DNA from: Cupriavidus cauae
GTDB lineage: Bacteria > Pseudomonadota > Gammaproteobacteria > Burkholderiales > Burkholderiaceae
NCBI RefSeq assembly: GCF_008632125.1
Contig: NZ_VWRN01000010.1
Coordinates: 63,240 to 127,239, forward strand
Length of the DNA stretch: 64,000 nucleotides
Reading direction: 5' to 3'
Part shown: piece after piece, positions 1-9,279 of the stretch
How positions within the stretch are numbered: the stretch's first letter is position 1
Layout of the letters: the number at the start of each line of letters is the position of its first letter
Program-made: the position numbers and the translations under genes
Notes under the pieces: generated by a model
What the model was told of the DNA's origin: nothing
Database searches by the model: none
The model's input: the letters and a program-made list of their open reading frames with translations, nothing else

Positions 1-344
1 GGCTGCAGATCCTGAACTACAAGCCCGGCGCCGAATACCAGCCGCACTACGACTTCTTCAATCCGCAGCGCCCGGGCGAGGCGCGCCAGTTGCGCGTCGG
101 CGGACAGCGCATGGCGACGCTGGTGATCTACCTGAACGACGTTCCCGCCGGCGGTGCGACCGCCTTCCCGAAGCTGGGTTTGCGCGTCAATCCGGTCCAG
201 GGCAATGCGGTGTTCTTCGCCTATCTCGGCGAGGACGGCGCCCTCGACGAGCGCACGTTGCACGCGGGGCTGCCGGTGGAGCAGGGCGAGAAGTGGATCG
301 CCACCAAGTGGCTGCGGGAAGCGCCGTATCGGGCGGAAGGCTGA
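1..344 (+). CDS. Prolyl 4-hydroxylase-like 2OG-Fe(II) oxygenase (3' part)
   Basis: The gene enters from the left edge; reading from base 3 gives 113 residues of the C-terminal catalytic part. The Fe(II) ligands are visible as an H-x-D pair (QPHYDFF) near the edge and a distal His in TLHAGLPV. The Lys of GEKWIATKW fits the 2-oxoglutarate carboxylate-binding position. This is the double-stranded beta-helix core of the P4Hc family, which hydroxylates prolyl or similar residues using 2-oxoglutarate and O2. The substrate cannot be told from this fragment. It ends at a TGA, followed directly by a tandem repeat array. Confidence 0.85.
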   Translation, partial: LQILNYKPGAEYQPHYDFFNPQRPGEARQLRVGGQRMATLVIYLNDVPAGGATAFPKLGLRVNPVQGNAVFFAYLGEDGALDERTLHAGLPVEQGEKWIATKWLREAPYRAEG

Positions 345-391
345 ACGCACGCCGGCCCGGGCCGCCTGGCGCTCGATCGCGATCCGCGCCC

Positions 392-497
392 GGGAATCCG
401 CCCCCGGGAATCCGCCCCCGGAATCCGCCCCCGGAATCCGCCCCCGGAATCCGCCCCCGGAATCCGCCCCCGGAATTCGCCCCCGGAATTCGCCCCC
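392..497. repeat. 13-bp tandem repeat after the oxygenase gene
   Basis: Eight copies of a 13-14-bp unit, GGAATCCGCCCCC, lie about 50 bp past the oxygenase stop codon. The last copies vary to GGAATTCGCCCCC. It is a minisatellite-like intergenic array with no spacer structure. The gap to the next gene starts at 345, and I see no other element in it. Confidence 0.9.
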
Positions 498-612
498 CAG
501 CTGTGCCGAACCGCAAGCAGCACTGTGCCGGTAATTGGCCGGCAATCTGTACCGGTACTGTATAGGGCCGCCACGCTAGACTGCCGCTTCCCCTGCATTC
601 CAAGGAGTTGCC

Positions 613-1233
613 ATGGCACTGTCGGAACTGGCGGCAGGCTCTGCCGTGTTTGCCGCCTTCGGCGGCTTCGTGCTGGTGTCGTCGATCACCCCGGGACCGA
701 ACAACACGATGGTGCTCGCATCCGGCGTCAATTTCGGTTTCGTCCGCACCATTCCGCATCTGCTCGGCATCAGCAGCGGCTTCGCGCTGATGATCGCGCT
801 GATCGGCCTCGGGCTGGGCTCGCTGTTTACCGCACTGCCGTGGACCTGGCCGCTGCTGCGCGTGGCGGCCACCGTGTACCTGGTCTATCTCGCGTACAAG
901 CTGGCCACCGCCGGCGGCGTGCAGGACCGCCAGGTGGCCAGGCCGATGAGCTTCCTGCAGGCGGCCGCGTTCCAGTGGGTCAATCCGAAGGCTTGGGTGA
1001 TGGCGGTGGGGGCGTGCAGCGCCTATGTGCTGCACCCCAATCTGTGGCTCAACGTGCTGCTGCTGGCCGGCCTGTCGGCGATCATCAATCTGCCGAGCGT
1101 GGCGGTGTGGGCGGTGTTCGGCGCCTCGCTGCGCCGCTGGCTGGCACGGCCGCGCGTGCTGCGCGTGTTCAACGTGACGATGGCGGTCCTGTTGCTCGGC
1201 TCGCTGTGGCCGATCCTGGCGGCCGGACACTGA
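613..1233 (+). CDS. LysE/RhtB family amino-acid exporter
   Basis: This 206-residue inner-membrane protein has about six hydrophobic segments. The N-terminal signature TPGPNNTMV is typical of the LysE/RhtB translocators, which export amino acids or their analogues using the proton gradient. AAGGAG at 601-606 is correctly spaced from the ATG. A conserved internal motif, QWVNPKAW, matches the family's NPK loop. Length is normal (about 205-210 residues). The substrate cannot be read from the sequence. The gene stands alone between the oxygenase and the convergent hpt. Confidence 0.9.
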   Translation: MALSELAAGSAVFAAFGGFVLVSSITPGPNNTMVLASGVNFGFVRTIPHLLGISSGFALMIALIGLGLGSLFTALPWTWPLLRVAATVYLVYLAYKLATAGGVQDRQVARPMSFLQAAAFQWVNPKAWVMAVGACSAYVLHPNLWLNVLLLAGLSAIINLPSVAVWAVFGASLRRWLARPRVLRVFNVTMAVLLLGSLWPILAAGH

Positions 1234-1363
1234 GGGGCGTCCGGCGGGTTTGGGCTGCGGCTCTGGCCGTGGGTGCGGTGGAGGTGCTGGAGTCCGAGCC
1301 GGAGCCGGAACCGCGGCTGGAGTCGCCTCCCGCGCCGGGACCGCCTCCGGAGCCGGTGCAGGC

Positions 1364-1909
1364 TCAGCCCTTCAGCGCCCGGATCGTGCCGAGGTTGCGC
1401 CAGTAGCCCTTGGCGTCCATGCCGCAGCCGAACACATAGCGGTCCGGCACCGTGAAGCCGCAGAAGTCCGGATGCATCGGCTTGGCCTTGGCCAGCGTCT
1501 TCTCGCACAGCACCGCGGCGTAGAACTCGCGCGCGCCCATGTCCATGATGCGCTGGCGGATCGCCGCCATGGTCTCGCCCTCGTCGAGGATGTCGTCGAG
1601 CACCAGCACGGTCCGGTCCTTGACCGACTCGCGCGGCGCCACGCGCCACTGCATCTCGCCGCCGACCGTCTTGTTGTTGTAGCGGGACAGGTGGATGTAG
1701 TCGAACTCCAGCGGGAATTCGAGCTTGGGCAGCAGCATGCCGGTGAAGACCACGGCGCCGCCCATCACCGACAGCACCAGCGGGAAGCGGTCTCCCATCT
1801 TGTCGGTGATCTCGCGCGCCATGCGGTCCAGCGATTGCTGCACGGCCTGGGCGCTGACGATTTCCTCGGAGTTGGCCCACAGTTCGCGGGCCTGTTCGGC
1901 AGTCATCAT
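1364..1909 (-). CDS. hpt: Hypoxanthine-guanine phosphoribosyltransferase
   Basis: This 181-residue cytosolic purine-salvage enzyme joins hypoxanthine or guanine to PRPP to give IMP or GMP. The PRPP-binding loop is VLVLDDILDEGET, and LSVMGGAVVFTG carries the pyrophosphate-loop region. I chose the ATG at 1909 (MMTAEQ) because the upstream open frame to 2038 is Pro/Ala-rich, lies outside the usual family length and overlaps the ffh gap. An AGGA lies 8-10 bases upstream. It lies downstream of ffh on the same strand. Confidence 0.9.
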   Translation of the reverse strand: MMTAEQARELWANSEEIVSAQAVQQSLDRMAREITDKMGDRFPLVLSVMGGAVVFTGMLLPKLEFPLEFDYIHLSRYNNKTVGGEMQWRVAPRESVKDRTVLVLDDILDEGETMAAIRQRIMDMGAREFYAAVLCEKTLAKAKPMHPDFCGFTVPDRYVFGCGMDAKGYWRNLGTIRALKG

Positions 1910-2056
1910 GATGTTCGGTCCTGGTCTGGCGGTGTTCTTTGCGGCGGCAGCCGGCCAGGGAGCCAGCGTGCCGCGGTCGGTATTGCGATTGGTGCGTCCG
2001 ATTGCTGGTGCGATCGATGGCGCGGTCGGTGGCGCCATCGGGCTTCGCTCGGCGGA

Positions 2057-3460
2057 TCAGCGGTTGAACAGGCCCTTCATGCCGCCCTTCATCGCGCCCA
2101 TCGAGCGCATCATCTTGGCCATGCCGCCGCCCTTGAGCTTCTTCATCATGCTCTGCATCTGGTCGAACTGGTTCAGCAGCCGGTTCACTTCCTGCACCGG
2201 CACGCCGGCGCCCGCGGCGATGCGGCGCTTGCGGCTGGCCTTGATCAGCTCGGGCTTGGCGCGCTCGGCCGGTGTCATGCTGTTGATGATGCCTTCCATG
2301 CGGCGCACCTGCTTCTCGGCCTGATCCATATTGGCGCCCTGGGCCTGCTGGGCGAACTGCGCCGGCAGCTTGTCGACGAGGCTGCCCAGTCCGCCCATCT
2401 TCTTCATCTGGCCGATCTGCGCCTTGAAGTCCTCGAGGTCGAAGCCGCCGGTCTTCTTGATCTTCTTGGCCAGCTTCTCGGCCGCTTCCATGTCGACGCC
2501 GCGCTGCGCCTCCTCGACCAGCGCGAGGATGTCGCCCATGCCCAGAATGCGCTGGGCCATGCGGTCGGGGTAGAAGGGTTCGAGGCCGTCGAGCTTCTCG
2601 CCGACGCCGACGAACTTGATCGGGCGGCCGGTCACGTGCCGCACCGACAGGGCCGCGCCGCCGCGCGCATCGCCGTCGAGCTTGGTCAGCACCACGCCGG
2701 TCAGCGGCAACGTGTCGTTGAAGGCCTTGGCGGTGTTGACCGCGTCCTGGCCGAGCATCGCGTCGACCACGAACAGCGTTTCGGCCGGCTTGAGCGCGGC
2801 GTGCAGCGCGGCGATCTCCTGCATCATCGCCTCGTCGATGCCGAGCCGGCCGGCCGTGTCGACGATCAGCACGTCGTGATAGTGCTTGCGGGCCCAGTCG
2901 ACCGCCGCGCGGGCGATGTCGACCGGCTTCTGGTCCGGCTGCGACGGGAAGAAGTCGGCGCCGACCTGTTCGGACACGGTCTTGAGCTGGGCGATCGCGG
3001 CGGGCCGGTAGACGTCGCACGAGACCGTCAGCACTTTCTTCTTCTTGTTTTCCTTGAGCCATTTGGCCAGCTTGCCGACCGTGGTGGTCTTGCCCGCGCC
3101 CTGCAGGCCGGCCATCAGGATGATTGCCGGCGGCTGCACCGCCAGGTTCAGCTCGGCCGCCTTGCCGGGCGCGCCGTCGGCCGAGACGGCTTCCTCGCCG
3201 CCGATCACCGCGGTCAGTTCGCGCTGCACCACGCCGACCAGGGCCTGGCCCGGCGTGAGGCTGCCGACCACTTCCTCGCCCAGCGCCTTTTCCTTGACGC
3301 GGGCAACGAACTCGCGGACCACCGGCAGCGCGACGTCGGCCTCGAGCATGGCCAGGCGAACCTCCCGCAACATCTCGGCGGTATTGGCTTCGGTCAGGCG
3401 TGCCTCGCCGCGCATGGTCTTGACGACCCGCGCCAGGCGTTGAGTGAGATTGTCCAGCAT
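2057..3460 (-). CDS. ffh: Signal recognition particle protein Ffh
   Basis: This 467-residue SRP GTPase binds 4.5S RNA and directs nascent inner-membrane proteins to FtsY. The N domain covers about residues 1-90. The NG GTPase has its P-loop GLQGAGKTTT at about 119-128, then DTAGR and TKLD. The M domain after about 300 is rich in Met and basic residues (MEGIINSM, SRKRRIAAG, and a Met/Lys/Gly tail). Length is normal. The ATG at 3460 gives the standard MLDNLTQRL start. It is divergent from the cytochrome assembly gene at 3766. Confidence 0.97.
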   Translation of the reverse strand: MLDNLTQRLARVVKTMRGEARLTEANTAEMLREVRLAMLEADVALPVVREFVARVKEKALGEEVVGSLTPGQALVGVVQRELTAVIGGEEAVSADGAPGKAAELNLAVQPPAIILMAGLQGAGKTTTVGKLAKWLKENKKKKVLTVSCDVYRPAAIAQLKTVSEQVGADFFPSQPDQKPVDIARAAVDWARKHYHDVLIVDTAGRLGIDEAMMQEIAALHAALKPAETLFVVDAMLGQDAVNTAKAFNDTLPLTGVVLTKLDGDARGGAALSVRHVTGRPIKFVGVGEKLDGLEPFYPDRMAQRILGMGDILALVEEAQRGVDMEAAEKLAKKIKKTGGFDLEDFKAQIGQMKKMGGLGSLVDKLPAQFAQQAQGANMDQAEKQVRRMEGIINSMTPAERAKPELIKASRKRRIAAGAGVPVQEVNRLLNQFDQMQSMMKKLKGGGMAKMMRSMGAMKGGMKGLFNR

Positions 3461-3514
3461 GGCAGAAATCCGGAGAGGGGCTTTGTAGGGTTGCGGCGCG
3501 CCGCCGCGCTTATC

Positions 3515-3645
3515 GGCCAGTCATCGATCGGTTGTTGGCCGACCATCGGCCGGCTGTCGACCGACTGGTAACCGAGCGTCGACCGGCCATCGACCGACCG
3601 GTGACCGGGCTTCGACTGCATCGTCGACCGCGCGGGTCCGGACCG
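3515..3645. repeat. Degenerate CGACCG/CGGTCG-rich repeats in the ffh-ccsA gap
   Basis: The 305-bp gap 3461-3765 separates divergent genes. It holds a cluster of imperfect units with CGACCG and its complement CGGTCG in alternating orientation. I could not pick a convincing promoter in it, although promoters for both flanking genes should lie here. Confidence 0.6.
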
Positions 3646-3765
3646 TGGCGTGGCACCGGCGGGGGGCGATGGCGCCGGGCGTCCATCGCGGCGTCGCCCG
3701 TCCGGCCTTGCCGCCGCGGCCACTGCCGTCGATCACCACGGCAGGCGCTAGGGTAAACTGCGCGA

Positions 3766-4737
3766 ATGGCGATTGTACTGTATGCCCTGACGGCACTCCT
3801 CTATTGCGCGCTGGCCTATCACGGCTGGGCGACGCGCCACGCCGGGCTGGCCGCCAGCACGGCGGGCGGTCCGGCGGGCGGACCCGGTATCGGAGGCCAG
3901 CCGGGCTCGATGGTGCTGGTGCCGGGCCCGACGCCGGGCGGCAGCGCCGAGGGGCAGCCCGCCTGGTGGCATGTGCTGATGGTGGCGGTGCTCGCCAGCC
4001 ACGGCATGCTGCTCCATGAAACCATCTTTCCGGCCGACCGCATGGTGTTCGGCTTCGCCTTCGCGCTGTCGGCGATGCTGTGGCTCGGCGTCGGCATCTA
4101 CTGGATCGAGAGCTTCTTCTTCTCGCTGGCGGGCCTGGGGCTGGTCGTGATCCCGGTGGCGATGCTGGCCAGCCTGATGCCGCTGGCCTTCCCCGGCGCG
4201 CAGATCCTGGGCTACGCCGCGCGGCCGCTGTTCAAGCTGCATTTCATCATCGCCAACGTCGCCTACGGGCTGTTCACGCTGGCGGCCTTCCATGCCTTCC
4301 TGATGCTGCTGGTCGAGCGCCGGCTGCATGGCTTCAACCGCGGCCACGGCGTGCACGTGCCGGGCGGCGCGATGGCCGCCGGCGCGCCGCAGCAGGTCGG
4401 CTGGCTCGGCCGCTGGCTCGATCTGCTGCCGCCGCTGCTGACGCTGGAGAAGCTGCTGTTCCGCCTGATCGCGGCCGGCTTCGTGCTGCTGACGCTGACC
4501 ATCGCGTCCGGCCTGCTGTTTTCCGAGGAGCTGTTCGGCCGGGTCTTCCGCTTCGACCACAAGACCGTGTTCGCGGTGGTCTCGTGGGTGATGTTCGCCG
4601 GCATCCTGGCAGGCCGGCGGTTCTACGGCTGGCGCGGCCGCGTGGCGCTGCGCTGGGTCATCGCCTCGTTCTGCATCCTGCTGCTGGCCTATGTCGGCAG
4701 CCGCTTCGTGATCGAAGTGATTCTGCATCGCCTCTGA
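3766..4737 (+). CDS. Cytochrome c assembly protein (CcsA/YpjD family)
   Basis: This 323-residue polytopic membrane protein has about eight hydrophobic segments. The CcsA/CcmC-type core includes a tryptophan/histidine-bearing region (IYWIESFFFSLAGLG), KLHFIIANVAYGLFTLAAFHAF and FDHKTVFAVVSWVMFAG, where the conserved histidines are candidate haem ligands. Family members take part in haem handling for cytochrome c maturation. This ypjD-like branch, next to ffh, is common in proteobacteria and its exact role is less certain. The gene is followed 15 bp later by the small Cys/His protein and ampD. Confidence 0.85.
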   Translation: MAIVLYALTALLYCALAYHGWATRHAGLAASTAGGPAGGPGIGGQPGSMVLVPGPTPGGSAEGQPAWWHVLMVAVLASHGMLLHETIFPADRMVFGFAFALSAMLWLGVGIYWIESFFFSLAGLGLVVIPVAMLASLMPLAFPGAQILGYAARPLFKLHFIIANVAYGLFTLAAFHAFLMLLVERRLHGFNRGHGVHVPGGAMAAGAPQQVGWLGRWLDLLPPLLTLEKLLFRLIAAGFVLLTLTIASGLLFSEELFGRVFRFDHKTVFAVVSWVMFAGILAGRRFYGWRGRVALRWVIASFCILLLAYVGSRFVIEVILHRL

Positions 4738-4752
4738 AGCAAGGCATCGTCG

Positions 4753-5067
4753 ATGGCACGTCTGTTCCTGTTGCTGGCGATCCTGCTGGCTATTTTCTGG
4801 TGGCTGGGCAGCCGCGTGCGCGCGCGCCGGGCCGAACCCCCTCCGGCCGATGCCGGCGTGCCGCGGCAGGGCGCCGACGGCCGCGCGCAGGAGCCGATGG
4901 TGCCGTGCGCCCATTGCGGCGTGCATCTGCCGCGCAGCGAGGCGATCGCCTACCAGGGCCTGCACTACTGCCGTGCCGCGCATCTGCCCGAATCCCGGGA
5001 CCGTTTTGGCGACGAGGGCGGCGATAACGGTGACAACCGCGGCGGCGACCGCGGCGGTCCCGCATGA
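4753..5067 (+). CDS. Small membrane-anchored Cys/His-motif protein (PP0621-like)
   Basis: This 104-residue protein has an N-terminal hydrophobic anchor (about residues 3-20) and a basic stop (RVRARR). A cytosolic or periplasmic tail carries a likely zinc-binding set: CAHCGVHL followed by HYCRAAH. It ends in a Gly/Asp/Arg-rich tract. It resembles the PP0621 family of small proteins found beside the CcsA-like gene and ampD; their function is unknown to me. Its stop overlaps the ampD start by 4 bp (ATGA), so translation is probably coupled. Confidence 0.75.
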   Translation: MARLFLLLAILLAIFWWLGSRVRARRAEPPPADAGVPRQGADGRAQEPMVPCAHCGVHLPRSEAIAYQGLHYCRAAHLPESRDRFGDEGGDNGDNRGGDRGGPA

Positions 5068-5669
5068 CGGCGCCGCTTCCGTCCCGGCTGCGGCTCGACG
5101 GCGCGGGCTGGGTCGAGGGCGCGCGCCGGGTGCCGTCGCCCAACTTCGATCCGCGTCCGCCCGGCATGCCGGTCGACCTGCTGGTGGTGCACAACATCAG
5201 CCTGCCGCCCGGCGAGTTCGGCAGCGACGATATCGAGGCGCTGTTCCTGAACCGGCTCGACCCGGCTCGCCATCCTTTCTTCGCCACCATCCACGCGGTC
5301 CGCGTGTCGGCGCATTTCCTGGTGCGCCGCAGCGGCGAGCTGGTGCAGTTCGTCTCGTGCCAGGACCGCGCCTGGCATGCTGGCCAGTCGGCCTTCTTCG
5401 GCCGCGAGCGCTGCAACGACTTCTCGATCGGTATCGAACTGGAAGGCTGCGACACGCTGCCCTTCGAACCGGCCCAGTACGACACCGCCACGGCGCTGAC
5501 CCGGCTGCTGCTGCGCGCCTATCCGATCGGGGCTGTCGCCGGCCACAGCGATATCGCCCCCGGACGCAAGACCGACCCCGGCCCGTGCTTTGACTGGCCG
5601 CGCTTTGCGCGAGGCGCCGGACTGGCGCCGGCGATGCTGCCGTACCGCCGCGGCGGGGAGGCGGCCTAG
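5064..5669 (+). CDS. ampD: 1,6-anhydro-N-acetylmuramyl-L-alanine amidase AmpD
   Basis: This 201-residue cytosolic zinc amidase of the Amidase_2 fold cleaves the stem peptide from recycled anhydromuropeptides. In species with AmpR/AmpC it keeps the beta-lactamase inducer low. Zinc ligands are expected in VVHNISLP, in the AWHAG region, and in GHSDIAPGRKTDPGPCFDW, which also carries the catalytic Lys and Asp. No signal peptide is present, consistent with AmpD rather than AmiD. It overlaps the preceding gene by 4 bp. Confidence 0.93.
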   Translation: MTAPLPSRLRLDGAGWVEGARRVPSPNFDPRPPGMPVDLLVVHNISLPPGEFGSDDIEALFLNRLDPARHPFFATIHAVRVSAHFLVRRSGELVQFVSCQDRAWHAGQSAFFGRERCNDFSIGIELEGCDTLPFEPAQYDTATALTRLLLRAYPIGAVAGHSDIAPGRKTDPGPCFDWPRFARGAGLAPAMLPYRRGGEAA

Positions 5670-5688
5670 CCGAAAACCCCTGCCGGTG

Positions 5689-5735
5689 CGGGGCTATCGG
5701 GGGCTATCGGTCGGGATATTGGCGGGCTATCGAAA
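5689..5735. repeat. Short GGGCTATCGG direct repeats after ampD
   Basis: Two perfect adjacent copies of GGGCTATCGG lie at 5691-5710, with two further degenerate copies up to 5733. They start about 20 bp after the ampD stop codon. Confidence 0.7.
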
Positions 5736-5874
5736 GCGCGGTGCTCATCGAAAAAAATTCTTTCGTCGGTGCGGCAACCGACAAAACGGCCGCAAGCCTT
5801 GAGCCGCTTGGTCTGGCGGGGAGGTGGGGGTCCGGCGTGGCGCCGGAGCGGCCTGCCGAAGCGCTTGTCAAGAC

Positions 5875-5902
5875 TGGTCAACGCGATTCATTTCACTATA
5901 CT
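5875..5902 (+). promoter_or_regulatory. Candidate nrdAB promoter
   Basis: TGGTCA (5875-5880), a 16-bp spacer and TATACT (5897-5902) make a plausible sigma-70 promoter. The -10 element lies inside the first NrdR box, so a bound repressor would cover it. The rest of the 535-bp gap 5670-6204 holds a leader of about 300 nt in which I see no gene. Confidence 0.5.
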
Positions 5903-5939
5903 TAGTCCAGCTTTTCGTTATGACCACTATATCTAGTGG
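5893..5939 (+). promoter_or_regulatory. Tandem NrdR boxes upstream of nrdAB
   Basis: Box 1 (5893-5908) is TCACTATACTTAGTCC and box 2 (5924-5939) is CCACTATATCTAGTGG. Both follow the NrdR consensus acaCwAtATaTwGtgt. Box 2 departs from the core at one base; box 1 is weaker. Their starts are 31 bp apart, about three helical turns, which is the classic arrangement for cooperative binding by the ATP/dATP-sensing repressor NrdR. nrdR itself is not in the window. Confidence 0.85.
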
Positions 5940-6204
5940 TGCTTTCGGGGAGCCGACCTAGGCGTGCAGCGTTCGCCACGGGCTCGGCAGGTTGCCTTCG
6001 CGCCACGCGCGTCAAGCGTTTCCAGCCGGCCGCCAGCGCATGCACCGGCGCGCCACAGGGTCGGCACGTCACAAGAGCCCTCCACGGGAATGCAGCAAGG
6101 CAGTAATCCGGCACGGCATCGCCGCGCACGGGATGTCTCTTTTTGCGCATTTTCCAGGGGCTCTTTGTCGTTGATAACACTGGTCAAAAAAACAGGAGTG
6201 CTTC

Positions 6205-9144
6205 ATGCAGACGGCCCAACAAGAATTCGCCGGCAAGGCCGGTTCCGCCGCCGTGGCGCAGCCGAGCCCCGCCGCTGACAACGCCGCTGGCAACTACCAG
6301 GATTACAAGATCATCCGCCGCAACGGCGCGGTGGTCGCTTTCGAGCCGAGCAAGATCTCGGTGGCGATGACCAAGGCCTTCCTCGCCGTCAACGGCGGGC
6401 AGGGCGCCGCCTCGGCGCGCGTGCGCGAGCTGGTCGAGCAGCTGACCCAGAACGTGGTGCGCGCGCTGCTGCGCAGCCGTCCGAACGGCGGCACCTTCCA
6501 CATCGAGGACGTGCAGGACCATGTCGAGCTGGCGCTGATGCGCTCGGGCGAGCATGAGGTCGCGCGCGCCTACGTGCTCTACCGCGAGAAGCGCAACCAG
6601 GAGCGCAGCCACGCCAACGCGCAGGCCGTCGCCCGCGTGCAGCAGGGCGGCGTCAGCTTCAACGTGACCGATGGCGGCGTCACCCGGCCGCTGGACCTGG
6701 TCGCGCTGCACGCGCTGATCGACACCGCCTGCGCCGGCCTGGGCGGCGGCGTCGAGGCCGAGCCGATCCTGAAGGAAACGGTCAAGAACCTGTACGACGG
6801 CGTGCCGATGAGCCAGGTCTACGACTCGGCCATCCTCGCCGCCCGCACGCTGATCGAGAAGGACCCGGCCTACAGCCAGGTCACGGCCCGCATCCTGCTG
6901 CACACGATCCGCAAGGAAATCCTCGGCGAGGAAGTGACCCAGGCCGAGATGGGCAGCCGCTACGCCGAGTACTTCCCGAAGTTCATCGCCCGCGGCATCG
7001 AGGCCGAGCTGCTCGACGAGAAGCTGGCGACCTTCGACCTGGCGCGCCTGGGCGCGGCGCTGGACGCCTCGCGCGACTTCCAGTTCAACTACCTGGGCCT
7101 GCAGACGCTGTACGACCGCTACTTCCTGCACATCGACGAGACCCGCATCGAGATGCCGCAGGCCTTCTTCATGCGCGTCGCGATGGGCCTGGCGCTGAAC
7201 GAGAGCGACCGTGAAGGCCGCGCCATCGAGTTCTACAACCTGCTGTCGTCGTTCGACTTCATGTCGTCGACGCCGACGCTGTTCAACTCGGGCACGCGCC
7301 GCTCGCAGCTGTCCTCGTGCTACCTGACCACGATCTCCGACGATCTGGAAGGCATCTACGAGGGCCTGAAGGAGAACGCGCTGCTGTCGAAGTTCGCCGG
7401 CGGTCTGGGCAACGACTGGACCAATGTGCGCGCGCTGGGCTCGCACATCAAGGGCACCAACGGCAAGTCGCAAGGCGTGGTGCCGTTCCTGAAGGTGGTC
7501 AACGATACCGCCGTGGCGGTCAACCAGGGCGGCAAGCGCAAGGGCGCGGTCTGCGCCTACCTGGAGACCTGGCATCTGGACATCGAGGAATTCCTCGAGC
7601 TGCGCAAGAACACCGGCGACGACCGCCGCCGCACGCACGACATGAACACCGCGAACTGGATTCCGGACCTGTTCATGAAGCGCGTGATGGAGAACGGCGA
7701 ATGGACGCTGTTCTCGCCGTCGACCTGCCCGGACCTGCACGACAAGGTCGGCAAGGAATTCGAGAAGGCCTACCTCGGCTACGAAGAGAAGGTCGCGCGC
7801 GGCGAGCTCAAGCTGTTCAAGAAGATCCCGGCGATGCAGCTGTGGCGCAAGATGCTGGGCATGCTGTTCGAGACCGGCCATCCGTGGATCACCTTCAAGG
7901 ATCCGTGCAACATCCGCAGCCCGCAACAGCACGTCGGCGTCGTGCACAGCTCGAACCTGTGCACCGAGATCACGCTGAACACCAACGACAGCGAAATCGC
8001 GGTCTGCAACCTGGGTTCGGTGAACCTGGTCGCCCACCTGAAGCAGCAGGCCGACGGCAGCCACGTGCTCGACCACGCCAAGCTCGAGAAGACCATCCGC
8101 ACCGCGATGCGCATGCTCGACAACGTGATCGACATCAACTACTACGCGGTCGACAAGGCGCGCAATTCGAACCTGCGCCACCGCCCGGTCGGCATGGGCA
8201 TCATGGGCTTCCAGGATTGCCTGCACGTGCTGCGCGTGCCGTACGCCAGCGACGCCGCCGTGCAGTTCGCCGACACCTCGATGGAAGCGGTCTGCTACTA
8301 CGCCTACCAGGCCTCGACCGAGCTGGCCGAGGAGCGCGGCCGCTACAGCACCTACGAGGGCTCGCTGTGGGATCGCGGCATCCTGCCGCAGGACTCGCTG
8401 AAGCTGCTGGCCGAGGAACGCGGCGGCTACCTCGAGGTCGATCAGTCGTCGACGATGGATTGGGACAAGCTGCGCGCCCGCATCAAGCAGCACGGCATGC
8501 GCAACTCGAACTGCATCGCGATCGCGCCGACCGCGACGATCTCGAACATCATCGGCGTGTCGGCCTGCATCGAGCCGACCTTCCAGAACCTGTACGTCAA
8601 GTCGAACCTGTCGGGCGAGTTCACGGTGGTCAACGACTACCTGGTGCGCGACCTGAAGGCACGCGGCCTGTGGGACGAGGTGATGGTCGCCGACCTGAAG
8701 TACTTCGACGGTTCGCTGGCCCGCATCGACCGCATTCCGCAGGACCTGCGCGACCTGTACGCGACCGCGTTCGAGGTCGAGCCGACCTGGCTGGTGGAGG
8801 CCGCCAGCCGCCGCCAGAAGTGGATCGACCAGGCCCAGTCGCTGAACATCTACATGGCCGGCGCCTCGGGCAAGAAGCTGGACGACACCTACAAGCTGGC
8901 GTGGATCCGCGGCCTGAAGACGACCTACTACCTGCGCACCATCGCCGCCACGCACGTCGAGAAGTCGACCGTGTCGCGCGGTTCGCTGAACGCGGTGTCG
9001 TCGGGCGCCGCCGCCGGCGGTGCCTCGGCCTCGGCGCTGGACCAGGCCGCCGCCTCGGCGCCGGCGATGCCCGAAGCCGAAGGCGCGGTCTGCACGATGC
9101 GCCCGGGCGATCCGGGGTTCGACGAGTGCGAGGCCTGCCAATAA
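6205..9144 (+). CDS. nrdA: Class Ia ribonucleotide reductase, alpha subunit
   Basis: This 979-residue catalytic subunit reduces ribonucleoside diphosphates to dNDPs with NrdB. An ATP-cone allosteric domain covers about residues 30-120 (YKIIRRNGAVVAFEPSKIS). Redox and active-site residues are Cys372 (SSCYL), the N-x-C-x-E set Asn584/Cys586/Glu588 (NLCTE), Cys601 (AVCNLGS) and a C-terminal CxxC pair at 975 and 978 (ECEACQ) for thioredoxin or glutaredoxin. It is longer than the 761-residue E. coli protein, partly at the N-terminus and before the CxxC tail, which follows an Ala/Ser-rich linker. An AGGAG lies at 6192-6198. Confidence 0.97.
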   Translation: MQTAQQEFAGKAGSAAVAQPSPAADNAAGNYQDYKIIRRNGAVVAFEPSKISVAMTKAFLAVNGGQGAASARVRELVEQLTQNVVRALLRSRPNGGTFHIEDVQDHVELALMRSGEHEVARAYVLYREKRNQERSHANAQAVARVQQGGVSFNVTDGGVTRPLDLVALHALIDTACAGLGGGVEAEPILKETVKNLYDGVPMSQVYDSAILAARTLIEKDPAYSQVTARILLHTIRKEILGEEVTQAEMGSRYAEYFPKFIARGIEAELLDEKLATFDLARLGAALDASRDFQFNYLGLQTLYDRYFLHIDETRIEMPQAFFMRVAMGLALNESDREGRAIEFYNLLSSFDFMSSTPTLFNSGTRRSQLSSCYLTTISDDLEGIYEGLKENALLSKFAGGLGNDWTNVRALGSHIKGTNGKSQGVVPFLKVVNDTAVAVNQGGKRKGAVCAYLETWHLDIEEFLELRKNTGDDRRRTHDMNTANWIPDLFMKRVMENGEWTLFSPSTCPDLHDKVGKEFEKAYLGYEEKVARGELKLFKKIPAMQLWRKMLGMLFETGHPWITFKDPCNIRSPQQHVGVVHSSNLCTEITLNTNDSEIAVCNLGSVNLVAHLKQQADGSHVLDHAKLEKTIRTAMRMLDNVIDINYYAVDKARNSNLRHRPVGMGIMGFQDCLHVLRVPYASDAAVQFADTSMEAVCYYAYQASTELAEERGRYSTYEGSLWDRGILPQDSLKLLAEERGGYLEVDQSSTMDWDKLRARIKQHGMRNSNCIAIAPTATISNIIGVSACIEPTFQNLYVKSNLSGEFTVVNDYLVRDLKARGLWDEVMVADLKYFDGSLARIDRIPQDLRDLYATAFEVEPTWLVEAASRRQKWIDQAQSLNIYMAGASGKKLDDTYKLAWIRGLKTTYYLRTIAATHVEKSTVSRGSLNAVSSGAAAGGASASALDQAAASAPAMPEAEGAVCTMRPGDPGFDECEACQ

Positions 9145-9279
9145 CGGCAATGCCGGCACGCGGCGCCACGCGGCGCGCGTGCCGGTCCTGATACTGGTAC
9201 CCGATCCGGACCCGATGGCCCGCGCCGCGCGCGGCCCCGGGGGCCGGCTCACCAGAGCGTTACACGGAGAACCAACACC

